NCBI RefSeq assembly: GCF_013407925.2
Contig: NZ_CP060201.1
Coordinates: 1,116,001-1,180,000, forward strand
Length of the DNA stretch: 64,000 nucleotides
Reading direction: 5' to 3'
DNA from: Pseudomonas protegens
GTDB taxonomy: Bacteria; Pseudomonadota; Gammaproteobacteria; Pseudomonadales; Pseudomonadaceae
Below are positions 36,436 through 45,775 of the stretch, one piece after another. The position numbers and the translations under genes are program-made. Each line of letters begins with the position of its first letter. Position 1 is the stretch's first letter. The notes beneath the pieces were generated by a model. It saw only the letters and a list, made by a program, of their open reading frames with translations. It was not told the origin of the DNA and made no database searches.

Positions 36436-37890
36436 GTGATCCAGTTTTTATTCAACCAGGAACTCCGTAGCGAGCACGCCCTGGACCCGAACCTGACCGT
36501 GCTCAATTACCTGCGCGAGCACCTGGGCAAATCCGGTACCAAGGAAGGCTGCGCCAGCGGCGACTGCGGCGCCTGCACCGTGGTGGTGGGCGAGTTGCAG
36601 ACGGATGCGCAAGGCCGCGAAAGCATTCGCTACCGCAGCCTCAACTCGTGCCTGACCTTCGTCTCCGCCCTGCACGGCAAGCAACTGATCAGCGTCGAGG
36701 GCCTCAAGCACCAGGGGCAACTGCACAGCGTGCAGCAGGCCATGGTCGACTGCCACGGCTCGCAGTGCGGCTTCTGCACCCCGGGCTTCGTCATGTCGCT
36801 GTTCGCCCTGCAAAAAAACAGCAGCCAGCCCGACGCCCATCAGGCCCATGAAGCCCTGGCCGGCAACCTCTGCCGCTGCACCGGCTACCGGCCGATCCTC
36901 GCCGCCGCCGAACAGGCTTGTGCCGGCGGACAGAGCGACCAGTTCGACGCGCGCCAGGCCGAAACCATCAGCCGCCTCAAGGCCATCGCCCCCAAGGACA
37001 CCGGCGAGCTCAACAGCGGTGACAAGCGCTGCCTGGTGCCCTTGACCGTGGCCGACCTGGCCGACCTCTATGACGCCTATCCACAAGCGCGGTTGCTGGC
37101 CGGCGGCACCGACCTGGCCCTGGAAGTGACCCAGTTCCACCGCACCCTGCCGGTGATGATCTACGTCGGCAACATTGCCGAGATGAAGCGCATCGAACGC
37201 TTCGACGATCGCCTGGAAATCGGTGCCGCCACCGCCCTCACCGACTGCTACGACGCCCTGCGCGCCGAGTACCCGGACTTCGGCGAATTGCTGCAACGCT
37301 TCGCCTCGCTGCAGATCCGCAACCAGGGCACCCTGGGCGGCAACATCGGCAACGCCTCGCCCATCGGCGACTCGCCACCACTGCTGATTGCCCTGGGTGC
37401 GCAGATCGTCCTGTGCAAGGGTGAAGTACGCCGCACCCTGGCCCTGGAAGACTATTTCATCGATTACCGGGTCACCGCGCGCCGGGACAGCGAGTTCATC
37501 GAGAAGATCATCGTGCCCCGGGCCAGCGCCGAGCGGCTGTTCCGCGCCTACAAGGTGTCCAAGCGCCTGGACGACGACATTTCCGCGGTCTGCGCCGCCT
37601 TCAACCTGCGCATCGACAACGGCGTGGTCAGCGAGGCGCGCATCGCCTTCGGCGGCATGGCGGCGATCCCCAAGCGCGCCAAGAGCTGTGAAGCCGCGCT
37701 GATCGGCGCCCCCTGGAATCAGTCCAGCATCGAGCGCGCCTGTGCCGCGCTGGCAGAAGATTTCACCCCGCTCTCGGACTTTCGCGCGAGCAAGGAATAC
37801 CGCCTGTTGAGCGCACAGAACCTGCTGCGCAAATACTTCATCGAACTGCAAACACCGCACATCGAGACTCGGGTGACCGCTTATGTCTAA
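36436..37890 (+). CDS. xdhA: Xanthine dehydrogenase small subunit XdhA
   Basis: This is the iron-sulfur/FAD subunit of xanthine dehydrogenase, which oxidises hypoxanthine and xanthine to urate using NAD+. The 484-residue product starts with GTG, preceded by GAGG. Two [2Fe-2S] clusters are marked by C39, C44, C47, C72 and by C111, C114, C146, C148. An FAD-binding domain (about 190-375, LLAGGTDLAL and GGNIGNASPIGD) and the CO-dehydrogenase flavoprotein C-terminal domain follow. Its end overlaps xdhB by 8 bases. Confidence 0.97.
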   Translation: MIQFLFNQELRSEHALDPNLTVLNYLREHLGKSGTKEGCASGDCGACTVVVGELQTDAQGRESIRYRSLNSCLTFVSALHGKQLISVEGLKHQGQLHSVQQAMVDCHGSQCGFCTPGFVMSLFALQKNSSQPDAHQAHEALAGNLCRCTGYRPILAAAEQACAGGQSDQFDARQAETISRLKAIAPKDTGELNSGDKRCLVPLTVADLADLYDAYPQARLLAGGTDLALEVTQFHRTLPVMIYVGNIAEMKRIERFDDRLEIGAATALTDCYDALRAEYPDFGELLQRFASLQIRNQGTLGGNIGNASPIGDSPPLLIALGAQIVLCKGEVRRTLALEDYFIDYRVTARRDSEFIEKIIVPRASAERLFRAYKVSKRLDDDISAVCAAFNLRIDNGVVSEARIAFGGMAAIPKRAKSCEAALIGAPWNQSSIERACAALAEDFTPLSDFRASKEYRLLSAQNLLRKYFIELQTPHIETRVTAYV

Positions 37891-40282
37891 CCATCACAAG
37901 GTCGAAAAGACTCAAGCCGAACTGAGCGCCCTGTTTCAACAGGACCTGACCAGCGGCGTCGGCCGCAGCGTCAAGCACGACAGCGCCGACAAACATGTGT
38001 CCGGTGAAGCCGTGTACATCGATGACCGCCTGGAATTCCCCAATCAGCTGCACGTCTACGCGCGGCTGTCGGACCGGGCCCACGCCAAGGTCATCAGCAT
38101 CGACACCGGCCCCTGCTACGCCTTCGAGGGCGTGCGCATCGCCATTACCCACGAAGACATTCCGGGCCTGAAGGACATCGGCCCGCTGCTGCCCGGCGAC
38201 CCGCTGCTGGCCATCGATACCGTGCAGTTCGTCGGCCAGCCGGTGCTGGCAGTGGCCGCCCGCGACCTGGAAACCGCGCGCAAGGCGGCCATGGCCGCGA
38301 TCATCGAGTACGAGGACCTGGAACCGGTACTGGATGTGGTCGAAGCCCTGCGCAAGCGCCATTTCGTGCTGGACAGCCACACCCATCAGCGCGGCTATTC
38401 GGCCGGCGCCCTGGCCAGCGCCGAACACCGCATCCAGGGCACCCTGCATATCGGCGGCCAGGAACACTTCTACCTGGAAACCCAGATTTCCTCGGTAATG
38501 CCCACCGAAGACGGCGGCATGATCGTCTACTGCTCGACCCAGAACCCCACCGAAGTGCAGAAGCTGGTGGCGGAAGTGCTCGACGTGTCGATGAACAAGA
38601 TCGTGGTCGACATGCGCCGCATGGGCGGCGGTTTCGGCGGCAAGGAAACCCAGGCGGCGAGCCCCGCCTGCCTGTGCGCGGTGATCGCCCGCCTCACCGG
38701 ACAGCCGACCAAGATGCGCCTGCCACGGGTCGAAGACATGCTGATGACCGGCAAGCGCCACCCCTTCTACATCGAGTACGACGTGGGTTTTGACAGCAAC
38801 GGGCGCCTGCACGGCATCCAGCTGGAACTGGCGGGCAACTGCGGCTGTTCACCGGACCTCTCGGCGTCCATCGTCGACCGGGCGATGTTCCACGCCGACA
38901 ACGCCTACTACCTGGGCGACGCCACCATCAACGGCCATCGCTGCAAGACCAACACCGCGTCGAACACCGCTTACCGCGGCTTCGGCGGCCCGCAAGGCAT
39001 GGTCGCCATCGAGGAGGTGATGGACGCCATTGCCCGTCACCTGCACCTGGACCCACTGGCGGTGCGCAAGGCCAACTACTACGGCAAGACCGAGCGCAAC
39101 GTCACCCACTACTACCAGACCGTCGAGCACAACATGCTCGAAGAAATGACCGCCGAACTGGAGGCCAGCAGCCAATACGCTGAACGCCGCGAAGCCATCC
39201 GGTTGTACAACGCCAACAGTCCGATCCTGAAAAAGGGCCTGGCGCTGACCCCGGTGAAATTCGGCATCTCCTTCACCGCCAGTTTCCTCAACCAGGCCGG
39301 CGCGCTGATCCACGCCTACACCGACGGCAGCATCCACCTGAACCACGGCGGCACGGAAATGGGCCAGGGCCTGAACACCAAGGTGGCGCAAGTGGTGGCC
39401 GAGGTGTTCCAGGTGGACATCGGGCGGGTACAGATCACCGCCACCAACACCGACAAGGTGCCCAACACCTCGCCCACCGCTGCTTCCAGTGGTGCCGACC
39501 TCAACGGCAAGGCGGCGCAGAACGCCGCGCAGACCATCAAGAACCGCCTGGTGGAATTCGCCGCGCGCAAGTATCAGGTCAGCGAGGAAGACGTGGCGTT
39601 CCACAACGGCCATGTGCGGGTCCGCGAGCACATCCTGACCTTCGAGGAACTGATCCAGCAGGCGTATTTCGCCCAGGTATCGCTGTCCAGCACCGGCTTC
39701 TACAAGACCCCGAAAATCTACTACGACCGCGCCCAGGCCCGGGGCCGGCCGTTCTACTACTTCGCTTTCGGCGCGGCCTGCGCCGAAGTGATCGTCGATA
39801 CCCTGACCGGCGAGTACAAGATGCTGCGCACCGACATCCTGCATGACGTCGGCGCCTCGCTGAACCCGGCCATCGACATCGGCCAGGTGGAAGGCGGCTA
39901 CATCCAGGGCATGGGCTGGCTGACCACCGAGGAACTGGTGTGGAACGCCAAGGGCAAGCTGATGACCAACGGTCCGGCCAGCTACAAGATCCCGGCGGTG
40001 GCCGACATGCCCCTGGACCTGCGGGTCAAGCTGGTGGAAAACCGCAAGAACCCGGAAGACACGGTGTTCCACTCCAAGGCCGTGGGCGAGCCGCCGTTCA
40101 TGCTCGGCATCGCCGCCTGGTGCGCGATCAAGGACGCGGTGGCCAGCCTCGGCGACTACCGTCACCAGCCGCAGATCGATGCGCCGGCGACTCCGGAACG
40201 GGTGTTGTGGGGCTGCGAGCAGATGCGCCGCCTGCGGGCAACCAGCACCGCGCAGCAGCCAGCCGAGCTGGCGCCGCTGTAA
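37883..40282 (+). CDS. xdhB: Xanthine dehydrogenase molybdopterin-binding subunit XdhB
   Basis: This is the catalytic molybdenum subunit, partner of XdhA. The 799-residue product shows the aldehyde oxidase/xanthine dehydrogenase a/b hammerhead domain (about 30-145) and the molybdopterin-binding region with GGGFGGKETQ (about 250-259), AYRGFGGPQG and GGTEMGQGLNTK. The late motif ending KAVGEPPFMLG contains the active-site glutamate. It overlaps xdhA and is followed 46 bases later by xdhC. The expected complex is cytoplasmic (XdhAB)2. Confidence 0.97.
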   Translation: MSNHHKVEKTQAELSALFQQDLTSGVGRSVKHDSADKHVSGEAVYIDDRLEFPNQLHVYARLSDRAHAKVISIDTGPCYAFEGVRIAITHEDIPGLKDIGPLLPGDPLLAIDTVQFVGQPVLAVAARDLETARKAAMAAIIEYEDLEPVLDVVEALRKRHFVLDSHTHQRGYSAGALASAEHRIQGTLHIGGQEHFYLETQISSVMPTEDGGMIVYCSTQNPTEVQKLVAEVLDVSMNKIVVDMRRMGGGFGGKETQAASPACLCAVIARLTGQPTKMRLPRVEDMLMTGKRHPFYIEYDVGFDSNGRLHGIQLELAGNCGCSPDLSASIVDRAMFHADNAYYLGDATINGHRCKTNTASNTAYRGFGGPQGMVAIEEVMDAIARHLHLDPLAVRKANYYGKTERNVTHYYQTVEHNMLEEMTAELEASSQYAERREAIRLYNANSPILKKGLALTPVKFGISFTASFLNQAGALIHAYTDGSIHLNHGGTEMGQGLNTKVAQVVAEVFQVDIGRVQITATNTDKVPNTSPTAASSGADLNGKAAQNAAQTIKNRLVEFAARKYQVSEEDVAFHNGHVRVREHILTFEELIQQAYFAQVSLSSTGFYKTPKIYYDRAQARGRPFYYFAFGAACAEVIVDTLTGEYKMLRTDILHDVGASLNPAIDIGQVEGGYIQGMGWLTTEELVWNAKGKLMTNGPASYKIPAVADMPLDLRVKLVENRKNPEDTVFHSKAVGEPPFMLGIAAWCAIKDAVASLGDYRHQPQIDAPATPERVLWGCEQMRRLRATSTAQQPAELAPL

Positions 40283-40328
40283 TGGCCAGCGAGAGTCCCG
40301 GACAGACCACCAAGATGTCGAGGTGAAC

Positions 40329-41171
40329 ATGTACAACTGGATCAGCGCCCTCGCCGACCTGCAGAACCAGGGAGAGCCCTGCGTACTGGTGACCATCATC
40401 GAAGAGCTCGGTTCGACGCCGCGCAATGCCGGCTCGAAAATGGTCGTCAGCGCCACCCGGGCCTTCGACACCATCGGCGGCGGCCACCTGGAATACAAGG
40501 CCATGCAGCTCGCCCGGGACATGCTCGCCAGCGGCCAGCAGGGCACCCACCTGGAGCGCTTCAGCCTCGGTGCCAGCCTCGGCCAATGCTGCGGCGGCGC
40601 CACGGTGCTGCTGTTCGAACCCATGGGCCAGGTGCAGGCGCAGATCGCCGTGTTCGGCGCCGGACATGTCGGCCGCGCCCTGGTGCCGCTACTGGCCAGC
40701 CTGCCCTGTCGGGTGCGCTGGATCGACTCCCGGGAACAGGAGTTTCCGGAACAGATGCCCCCGGGCGTGCACAAGATCGTCAGCGAAGAGCCGGTGGAAG
40801 AAATCGACAACCTGCCTCCTGGCAGTTACTGCATCGTCATGACCCATAATCACCCGCTGGACCTGGAGCTGACCGCCGCCCTGCTCAAGCGCAACGACTT
40901 TGCCTATTTCGGCCTGATCGGCTCGAAGACCAAGCGGGTCAAGTTCGAGCATCGCCTGCGCGATCGCGGTTTCGACACCGTCACCTTGCAGCGCATGCGT
41001 TGCCCGATGGGGCTCGCTGAAGTCAAAGGCAAGTTGCCCGTGGAAATCGCCATTTCCATCGCCGGTGAGATCATCGCCACCTATAACGCCCATTTCGGCC
41101 AGCCCAGCGCCAGCGCCGAACCCATTGCCAAACTGCTGCCGGCTTCGCGCCGCAGTCAGGCTTCGAACTGA
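40329..41171 (+). CDS. xdhC: Xanthine dehydrogenase accessory protein XdhC
   Basis: XdhC binds and matures the molybdenum cofactor and inserts it into XdhB. From ATG 40329 (GAGGTGAAC just upstream) the product has 280 residues, the usual size. The N-terminal domain contains GSTPRNAGSKMVV and the conserved GQCCGG-like motif (LGQCCGGATVLLFE, about 87-100). A Rossmann fold (VFGAGHVGRALVPLL, about 108-122) follows. A longer upstream frame overlaps xdhB and is not used. Confidence 0.95.
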   Translation: MYNWISALADLQNQGEPCVLVTIIEELGSTPRNAGSKMVVSATRAFDTIGGGHLEYKAMQLARDMLASGQQGTHLERFSLGASLGQCCGGATVLLFEPMGQVQAQIAVFGAGHVGRALVPLLASLPCRVRWIDSREQEFPEQMPPGVHKIVSEEPVEEIDNLPPGSYCIVMTHNHPLDLELTAALLKRNDFAYFGLIGSKTKRVKFEHRLRDRGFDTVTLQRMRCPMGLAEVKGKLPVEIAISIAGEIIATYNAHFGQPSASAEPIAKLLPASRRSQASN

Positions 41172-41194
41172 AACGCCACACACCGAGAATCCCC

Positions 41195-42499
41195 ATGCCT
41201 TTAACGCGCAAAGCCTACCGAGCCGCCATCCTGCACAGCATCGCCGACCCGGCCGAAGTCGGCATCGAAGCCTCCTACGAGTATTTCGAAGACGGCCTGC
41301 TGGTGGTCGAGGACGGCCGGATCAGCGCCCTCGGCCACGCCAGCGAACTGCTGGCCAAGCTGCCCGCCGAGGTGCAGGTCGAACACTATCCGAATGCCCT
41401 GATCACTCCCGGCTTCATCGACACCCATATCCACCTGCCGCAGACCGGCATGGTCGGTGCCTACGGCGAACAGTTGCTGGACTGGCTGAACACCTACACC
41501 TTCCCCTGCGAAAGCCAGTTCGCCAACCAGGCCCACGCCGATGAAGTGGCGGACATTTTCATCAAGGAACTGCTGCGCAACGGCACCACCACCGCCCTGG
41601 TGTTCGGCAGCGTGCACCCGCAGTCGGTGAATGCGTTCTTCGAAGCCGCCGAGAAACTCGACCTGCGGATGATCGCCGGCAAGGTAATGATGGACCGCAA
41701 CGCCCCGGACTACCTGACCGACACCGCCGAATCCAGCTACCAGGAAAGCAAGGCGCTGATCGAGCGCTGGCACGGCAAGGGCCGCCTGCACTACGCGGTG
41801 ACCCCGCGTTTCGCGCCAACCAGCACCCCGGAACAACTGACCCTGGCCGGCAAACTGCTGACCGAGTACCCCGACCTCTACATGCAGACCCACATCAGTG
41901 AAAACCTGCAGGAAATCGAATGGGTCAAGGCGCTGTTCCCGGAGCGCAAGGGCTACCTCGACGTGTACGACCACTACCAACTGCTGGGCGAGCGCTCGGT
42001 GTTCGCCCACGGCGTGCACCTGTGCGACGAAGAATGCGCGCGCCTGGCGCAGACCGGCTCGGCCGTGGCCTTCTGCCCGACCTCGAACTTCTTCCTCGGC
42101 AGCGGCCTGTTCAACCTGCCGATGGCGGAAAAGCACAAGCTCAACGTCGGCCTGGGTACCGACGTCGGTGGCGGCACCAGCTTCTCGCTGCTGCAGACCC
42201 TCAACGAAGCCTACAAGGTCATGCAACTGCAAGGCGCCCGCCTGAGCCCGTTCAAGTCGCTGTACCTGGCGACCCTGGGCGGCGCCCGGGCCCTGCGTCT
42301 GGAGGACAAGATCGGCACCCTGCACCCGGGCACCGACGCCGACTTCGTGGTCCTCGACTACCACGCCACGCCGCTGCTCAGCTACCGCCTGAAGCAGGCC
42401 AAGAGCATCGCCGAAAGCCTGTTCGTGCTGATGACCCTGGGGGATGACCGCACCGTGCTGCAGACCTACGCCGCCGGCCGCCAAGTCCACCAACGCTAA
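41195..42499 (+). CDS. guaD: Guanine deaminase
   Basis: This zinc enzyme of the amidohydrolase fold turns guanine into xanthine, the substrate of XdhAB. The 434-residue product has the metal motif DTHIHLPQ with H78 and H80, further ligands in MQTHISE (about 229-235) and VFAHGVH, and the terminal Asp in GTDVGGGTSFS. It follows xdhC by 23 bases, completing a guanine-to-urate unit. A strong terminator lies downstream. Confidence 0.96.
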   Translation: MPLTRKAYRAAILHSIADPAEVGIEASYEYFEDGLLVVEDGRISALGHASELLAKLPAEVQVEHYPNALITPGFIDTHIHLPQTGMVGAYGEQLLDWLNTYTFPCESQFANQAHADEVADIFIKELLRNGTTTALVFGSVHPQSVNAFFEAAEKLDLRMIAGKVMMDRNAPDYLTDTAESSYQESKALIERWHGKGRLHYAVTPRFAPTSTPEQLTLAGKLLTEYPDLYMQTHISENLQEIEWVKALFPERKGYLDVYDHYQLLGERSVFAHGVHLCDEECARLAQTGSAVAFCPTSNFFLGSGLFNLPMAEKHKLNVGLGTDVGGGTSFSLLQTLNEAYKVMQLQGARLSPFKSLYLATLGGARALRLEDKIGTLHPGTDADFVVLDYHATPLLSYRLKQAKSIAESLFVLMTLGDDRTVLQTYAAGRQVHQR

Positions 42500-42510
42500 G
42501 CCCGCGCACA

Positions 42511-42550
42511 AAAAATCCCCCGCTCGCCAATCCGCGAACGGGGGATTTTT
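42511..42550. terminator. Bidirectional terminator between guaD and the Tsx-like gene
   Basis: AAAAATCCCCCG pairs with CGGGGGATTTTT across a 16-base loop; T-runs exist on both strands, so it can end guaD and the convergent porin gene. A close sequence relative lies at 44637-44676. Confidence 0.9.
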
Positions 42551-42581
42551 CATGCCTGGCCGAACCGCGATGCCGCGTCGG

Positions 42582-43415
42582 CTAGAAGGTCACTTCCATG
42601 TTCAGGGTCGGCGCGCTGGTGCGCGTCCCACGCCCGCCGTCCACCCCGAACTTGTTGTGCCAGTACTCGTAACCGACGCCCAGATAGAGGTTGGGCTTGA
42701 CGTTCTTGCCTGGCAGCACGGCCACCATCAGCGAACTGCGCAGCAAGGTCTCCGGAGCCGTGTCGCGGTAGTTGTAGTCGTGGCCCTTTTCCCCGGTGTA
42801 GTTGATGAAACCCTGGAACTTGGCCGCGTGGCTGCCGACTTCGAAGGGGCGCATCCAGGCCAGGTTCAGCAGGTAGGTGTCATCGAAGGTGTGATCCGGA
42901 TCCTTGGCCCCGGGGATGCCGGAATGGTTGTTTTCCTTGTAGTACAGCAAGCTCAGGTCAAGAACGCCGACGGTGTTGAACTTCAGGGTCGGACCGAAGA
43001 CCAGGGCGCGCTTCTTCGCCGAGCCCAGGTTGTTGTTGCGACTGGCATCAAAGCCCAGGGTCAGCGCGTAGTCCTTGATCAGGCCAGTGCCCAGGGGCGT
43101 ATCCAGGACCCGGGAGGCGAAGAGCTGGTGGCGGTAGACGCCGTAGACTTCGCTGCTGCCCTTGTTGGTGCCCTTGCGCGGATCGTCGCTATCGGAGAGC
43201 AGCACGTCCAGGTGCAGGTAGTTGCTGCCGTACTGGTAACCGCTGGCGTGGGTGAAGCTGTAGATGCGCTTGCTGATGTAGTGCGGGTTGTTCGGGTTGG
43301 TGAACTCCTTGCCGTACCGAAAGCCGACGCTGTTGTTCATCCACTCCAGGGCGGCCGCTTCCCCTGCTCCAATCAATGTCATCAGCAGGGTTGCGCCTTG
43401 TAATGCCTTTTTCAT
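42582..43415 (-). CDS. Tsx-like nucleoside-specific outer-membrane channel
   Basis: This is an outer-membrane beta-barrel of the nucleoside-specific channel (Tsx) family. The 277-residue product has a signal peptide (cleavage near GEAAA, residue 21), alternating aromatic/polar beta strands and a C-terminal phenylalanine (NMEVTF) as expected for barrel insertion. Its place directly after guaD, convergent across a shared terminator, suggests uptake of nucleosides or purine bases for the catabolic genes. The exact substrate is inferred. Confidence 0.85.
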   Translation of the reverse strand: MKKALQGATLLMTLIGAGEAAALEWMNNSVGFRYGKEFTNPNNPHYISKRIYSFTHASGYQYGSNYLHLDVLLSDSDDPRKGTNKGSSEVYGVYRHQLFASRVLDTPLGTGLIKDYALTLGFDASRNNNLGSAKKRALVFGPTLKFNTVGVLDLSLLYYKENNHSGIPGAKDPDHTFDDTYLLNLAWMRPFEVGSHAAKFQGFINYTGEKGHDYNYRDTAPETLLRSSLMVAVLPGKNVKPNLYLGVGYEYWHNKFGVDGGRGTRTSAPTLNMEVTF

Positions 43416-43562
43416 TTTTATTATGTCCTGTGGCGGTGTGGCGTTAGGCAGCTTCGCTGGCTGCCGACCGCACGCAGTATCGGCACAAGCGCCACGGGGC
43501 CCAAAGAACAGAATATCGACCAGGGTGCTGCCAAAACGGCAACAGCGCCTGTAACCATGGAT

Positions 43563-44513
43563 TCAGAGCACCGGCTGGCGGCAACTCCGTTCGGCCCGTT
43601 CGCGAATGGCGATCTCCTCGCTGAGCAGATGAGCCAGGGCCTCCACCGCGCTGGGCAGTTCGCGCCCGCTGCGGGCGTAGAGCCCAAGGTCGCTGTAGAT
43701 CCCGCCCTGATCGCTTAGGGGAATGTGCACCAGCTCGCCCTTGCCCAGGTCGGCCTCGATCCCGACCCGGGTCTGGAACGCCACGCCCATGTTGTGCCGG
43801 GCCATCTGCCGCGCCAGTTCCATGGAATTGCTCTGCAACGGCGGCTTGTCCAGCAGCCCCAGGCGCTTGTGCAACGGCGCCAGCAGGTGATGGATCGACA
43901 GCTCGCTCTTGGCCAGGATCAGGCCGTGCTCGGCGCAGGTGGCGAAGTTGACGCTGCCCCGCTCGGCCAGGGGATGATCGGGACTGACCAGGGCCCCGAG
44001 GCGAAAATGCCCGACGCTCAACTGGCGAATCTCCGGTGCGCGGGGCAAGGCGAAGGCCAGGCCCAGGTCGGCGCGACTGTTGATCAGGGCCAGGGGAATC
44101 GATTGCGACCCCTGCACCGTGACGCCGATGGTCACCTGCGGGTAGTGCTCGCGCATGCGCTTGAGCACCGAGGGCAGCAGGTCCACGGTGGCCCCTTCCA
44201 CGGTGGCGATCTCCACGTGCCCGCTGCGCAAGCCACGCAGGGCATCGAACTCCAGGCGCACCCGTTCCAGGTCCTGCAACACCAGATTGACGTGGCGACT
44301 GAGGATCTCTCCGGCCAGGGTCAGGCGCAGGCCACCGGGCAAACGCTCGAACAGCGGCGCGCCGATTTCATCCTCGATCTTGAGAATCTGCCGGTTCACC
44401 GCCGAGGACGCGACGTTCAGGCGCCGGGCCGCCTCACGAATCGAATGGCAACGACGCACCATGTCGAAGTAATGGATGGCGGAGGAATGAATACGTAGCG
44501 TTCGGCCACTCAT
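43563..44513 (-). CDS. LysR-family transcriptional regulator of the purine cluster
   Basis: This is a 316-residue LysR protein with an N-terminal winged helix (about 10-70, SIREAARRLNVASSAVNRQILKIE split over the helices) and an effector domain (about 95-300). It lies upstream of the Tsx-like gene on the same strand (147-base gap) and downstream of the GntR gene, from which a terminator separates it. A TTGTATACAA-like palindrome sits in its promoter at 44580-44589. The effector could be a purine or nucleoside; this is inference. Confidence 0.9.
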   Translation of the reverse strand: MSGRTLRIHSSAIHYFDMVRRCHSIREAARRLNVASSAVNRQILKIEDEIGAPLFERLPGGLRLTLAGEILSRHVNLVLQDLERVRLEFDALRGLRSGHVEIATVEGATVDLLPSVLKRMREHYPQVTIGVTVQGSQSIPLALINSRADLGLAFALPRAPEIRQLSVGHFRLGALVSPDHPLAERGSVNFATCAEHGLILAKSELSIHHLLAPLHKRLGLLDKPPLQSNSMELARQMARHNMGVAFQTRVGIEADLGKGELVHIPLSDQGGIYSDLGLYARSGRELPSAVEALAHLLSEEIAIRERAERSCRQPVL

Positions 44514-44579
44514 GCCGCAGGCTCCTTGCGCAGGACCAGAGGCGCACGGACTCGCCGGCCATGCGCATTGAAGCAGGCA

Positions 44580-44589
44580 CTGTATACAA
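44580..44589. promoter_or_regulatory. GntR-type palindrome upstream of the LysR gene
   Basis: CTGTATACAA resembles the TTGTATACAA core bound by many FCD-type GntR regulators, and matches TTGTACACAA at 45552-45561 at eight of ten positions. It lies 67 bases before the LysR start. Confidence 0.45.
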
Positions 44590-44636
44590 TCCTTGATAAA
44601 AGTTAAAACAATCTGCCGAAGGACCTGAGGCCAAAC

Positions 44637-44676
44637 AAAAATCCCCCGCTGCGCGAGCCGCGCAACGGGGGATTTT
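44637..44676 (-). terminator. Terminator after the purine-cluster GntR gene
   Basis: AAAATCCCCCG and CGGGGGATTTT form a long stem, 17 bases past the GntR stop on the minus strand. An inner GCGCG/CGCGC arm strengthens it. It is closely related in sequence to the guaD terminator. Confidence 0.85.
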
Positions 44677-44692
44677 CAGACGGGATCGAGGC

Positions 44693-45457
44693 TTACAGCT
44701 TGGCGCTCGGCCGCCCCGGCTTCTTGGTCTGCAACAGGTGCGAGAACACCGCGTGCAGGTCGTCCGAGGCGCTTTCCTCGTCGAGATTGAGCTTGCTGTC
44801 GATGTGATCCATGTGATGCATCATCAGGTTCACCGCCAGCTCGCCGTCCCGGGCTTCGATGGCGTCGATCAGTTGCGTGTGCTCATCGTAGGAACAATGG
44901 GAACGGTTGCCACTTTCATACTGGGCGATGATCAGCGAGGTCTGGGACACCAGGCTGCGCTGGAAGCTGATCAAGGGTGCATTCTTCGCCGCCTCGGCCA
45001 ACTTCAGGTGGAACTCCCCGGACAGGCGGATGCCGGCGCCACGGTCACCCCGGGAAAAGCTGTCGCGTTCCTCGTTGACCATCTGCCGCAACTCCAGCAG
45101 TTGCTCGGCGGTGGCGTGCTGCACCGCCAGTTCGGTGATGGCCCGCTCCACCAGGCGCCGGGCGAGAAATACCTGGCGGGCTTCCTCGACACTCGGGCTG
45201 GCAACCACCGCGCCACGATTGGGCCGCAGCAGCACCACGCCTTCGTGGGCCAGGCGCGACAGGGCGCGACGGATGATGGTCCGACTGACTCCGAATATTT
45301 CTCCCAACGCCTCCTCGCTCAACTTGGTGCCGGGCGCCAGGCGCTGCTCGAGGATGGCCTCAAAGATGTGCGCGTAGACAATATCGTCCTGGGTTCCGCT
45401 GCGACCGGCTTTGCCTGCTCGCGGTTGTTTCTTGAGAGGTTGCAACTGTTCGTTCAT
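44693..45457 (-). CDS. GntR-family regulator (FCD subfamily) of the purine cluster
   Basis: This is a 254-residue regulator: winged helix at about 25-95 (EEALGEIFGVSRTIIRRALS) and FCD domain (about 105-235). The start is taken at ATG 45457, since the GTG further upstream lacks a ribosome binding site and the extra residues are not family-like. It is divergent from the BenE-family permease gene across 318 bases containing the TTGTACACAA motif. In other pseudomonads a GntR gene occupies the same place after guaD (from memory), so it probably controls purine catabolism and transport. Confidence 0.9.
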   Translation of the reverse strand: MNEQLQPLKKQPRAGKAGRSGTQDDIVYAHIFEAILEQRLAPGTKLSEEALGEIFGVSRTIIRRALSRLAHEGVVLLRPNRGAVVASPSVEEARQVFLARRLVERAITELAVQHATAEQLLELRQMVNEERDSFSRGDRGAGIRLSGEFHLKLAEAAKNAPLISFQRSLVSQTSLIIAQYESGNRSHCSYDEHTQLIDAIEARDGELAVNLMMHHMDHIDSKLNLDEESASDDLHAVFSHLLQTKKPGRPSAKL

Positions 45458-45775
45458 GGGCACTCGGGTCGGGAGGACTGCGGCGATTTCGGCGTGACTG
45501 TAATACGTCACGGTGGGTCGCTGGCAAGTATCGCGTTAAAACAGGGACACATTGTACACAACCACCGGGTATCACTAGTAAAAAGTGTTCATGATCCCCG
45601 CACTCTTTCAGCGACTGTATGGCTATTTGTAGTCACGGCTGTATTGCAATGCAAAGTTGCTTTTAAGTTTAGGCTTGAACCCTGAACCCCTTGATCGGCC
45701 CATTGCTCGCGCATGATTCGAGCGATGTTCGCTGGACGTGGGTTTTGTGTCTTTCAAGAACAAGGAATAGCAGTA
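45458..45775. promoter_or_regulatory. Divergent promoter region of GntR and BenE-type permease
   Basis: These 318 bases contain no supported gene. They carry a palindrome TTGTACACAA at 45552-45561, suited to FCD-type GntR proteins, and an 11-base palindrome TTGCAATGCAA at 45644-45654. The right half is A+T-richer, as expected for promoters. No exact start site can be assigned. Confidence 0.5.
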
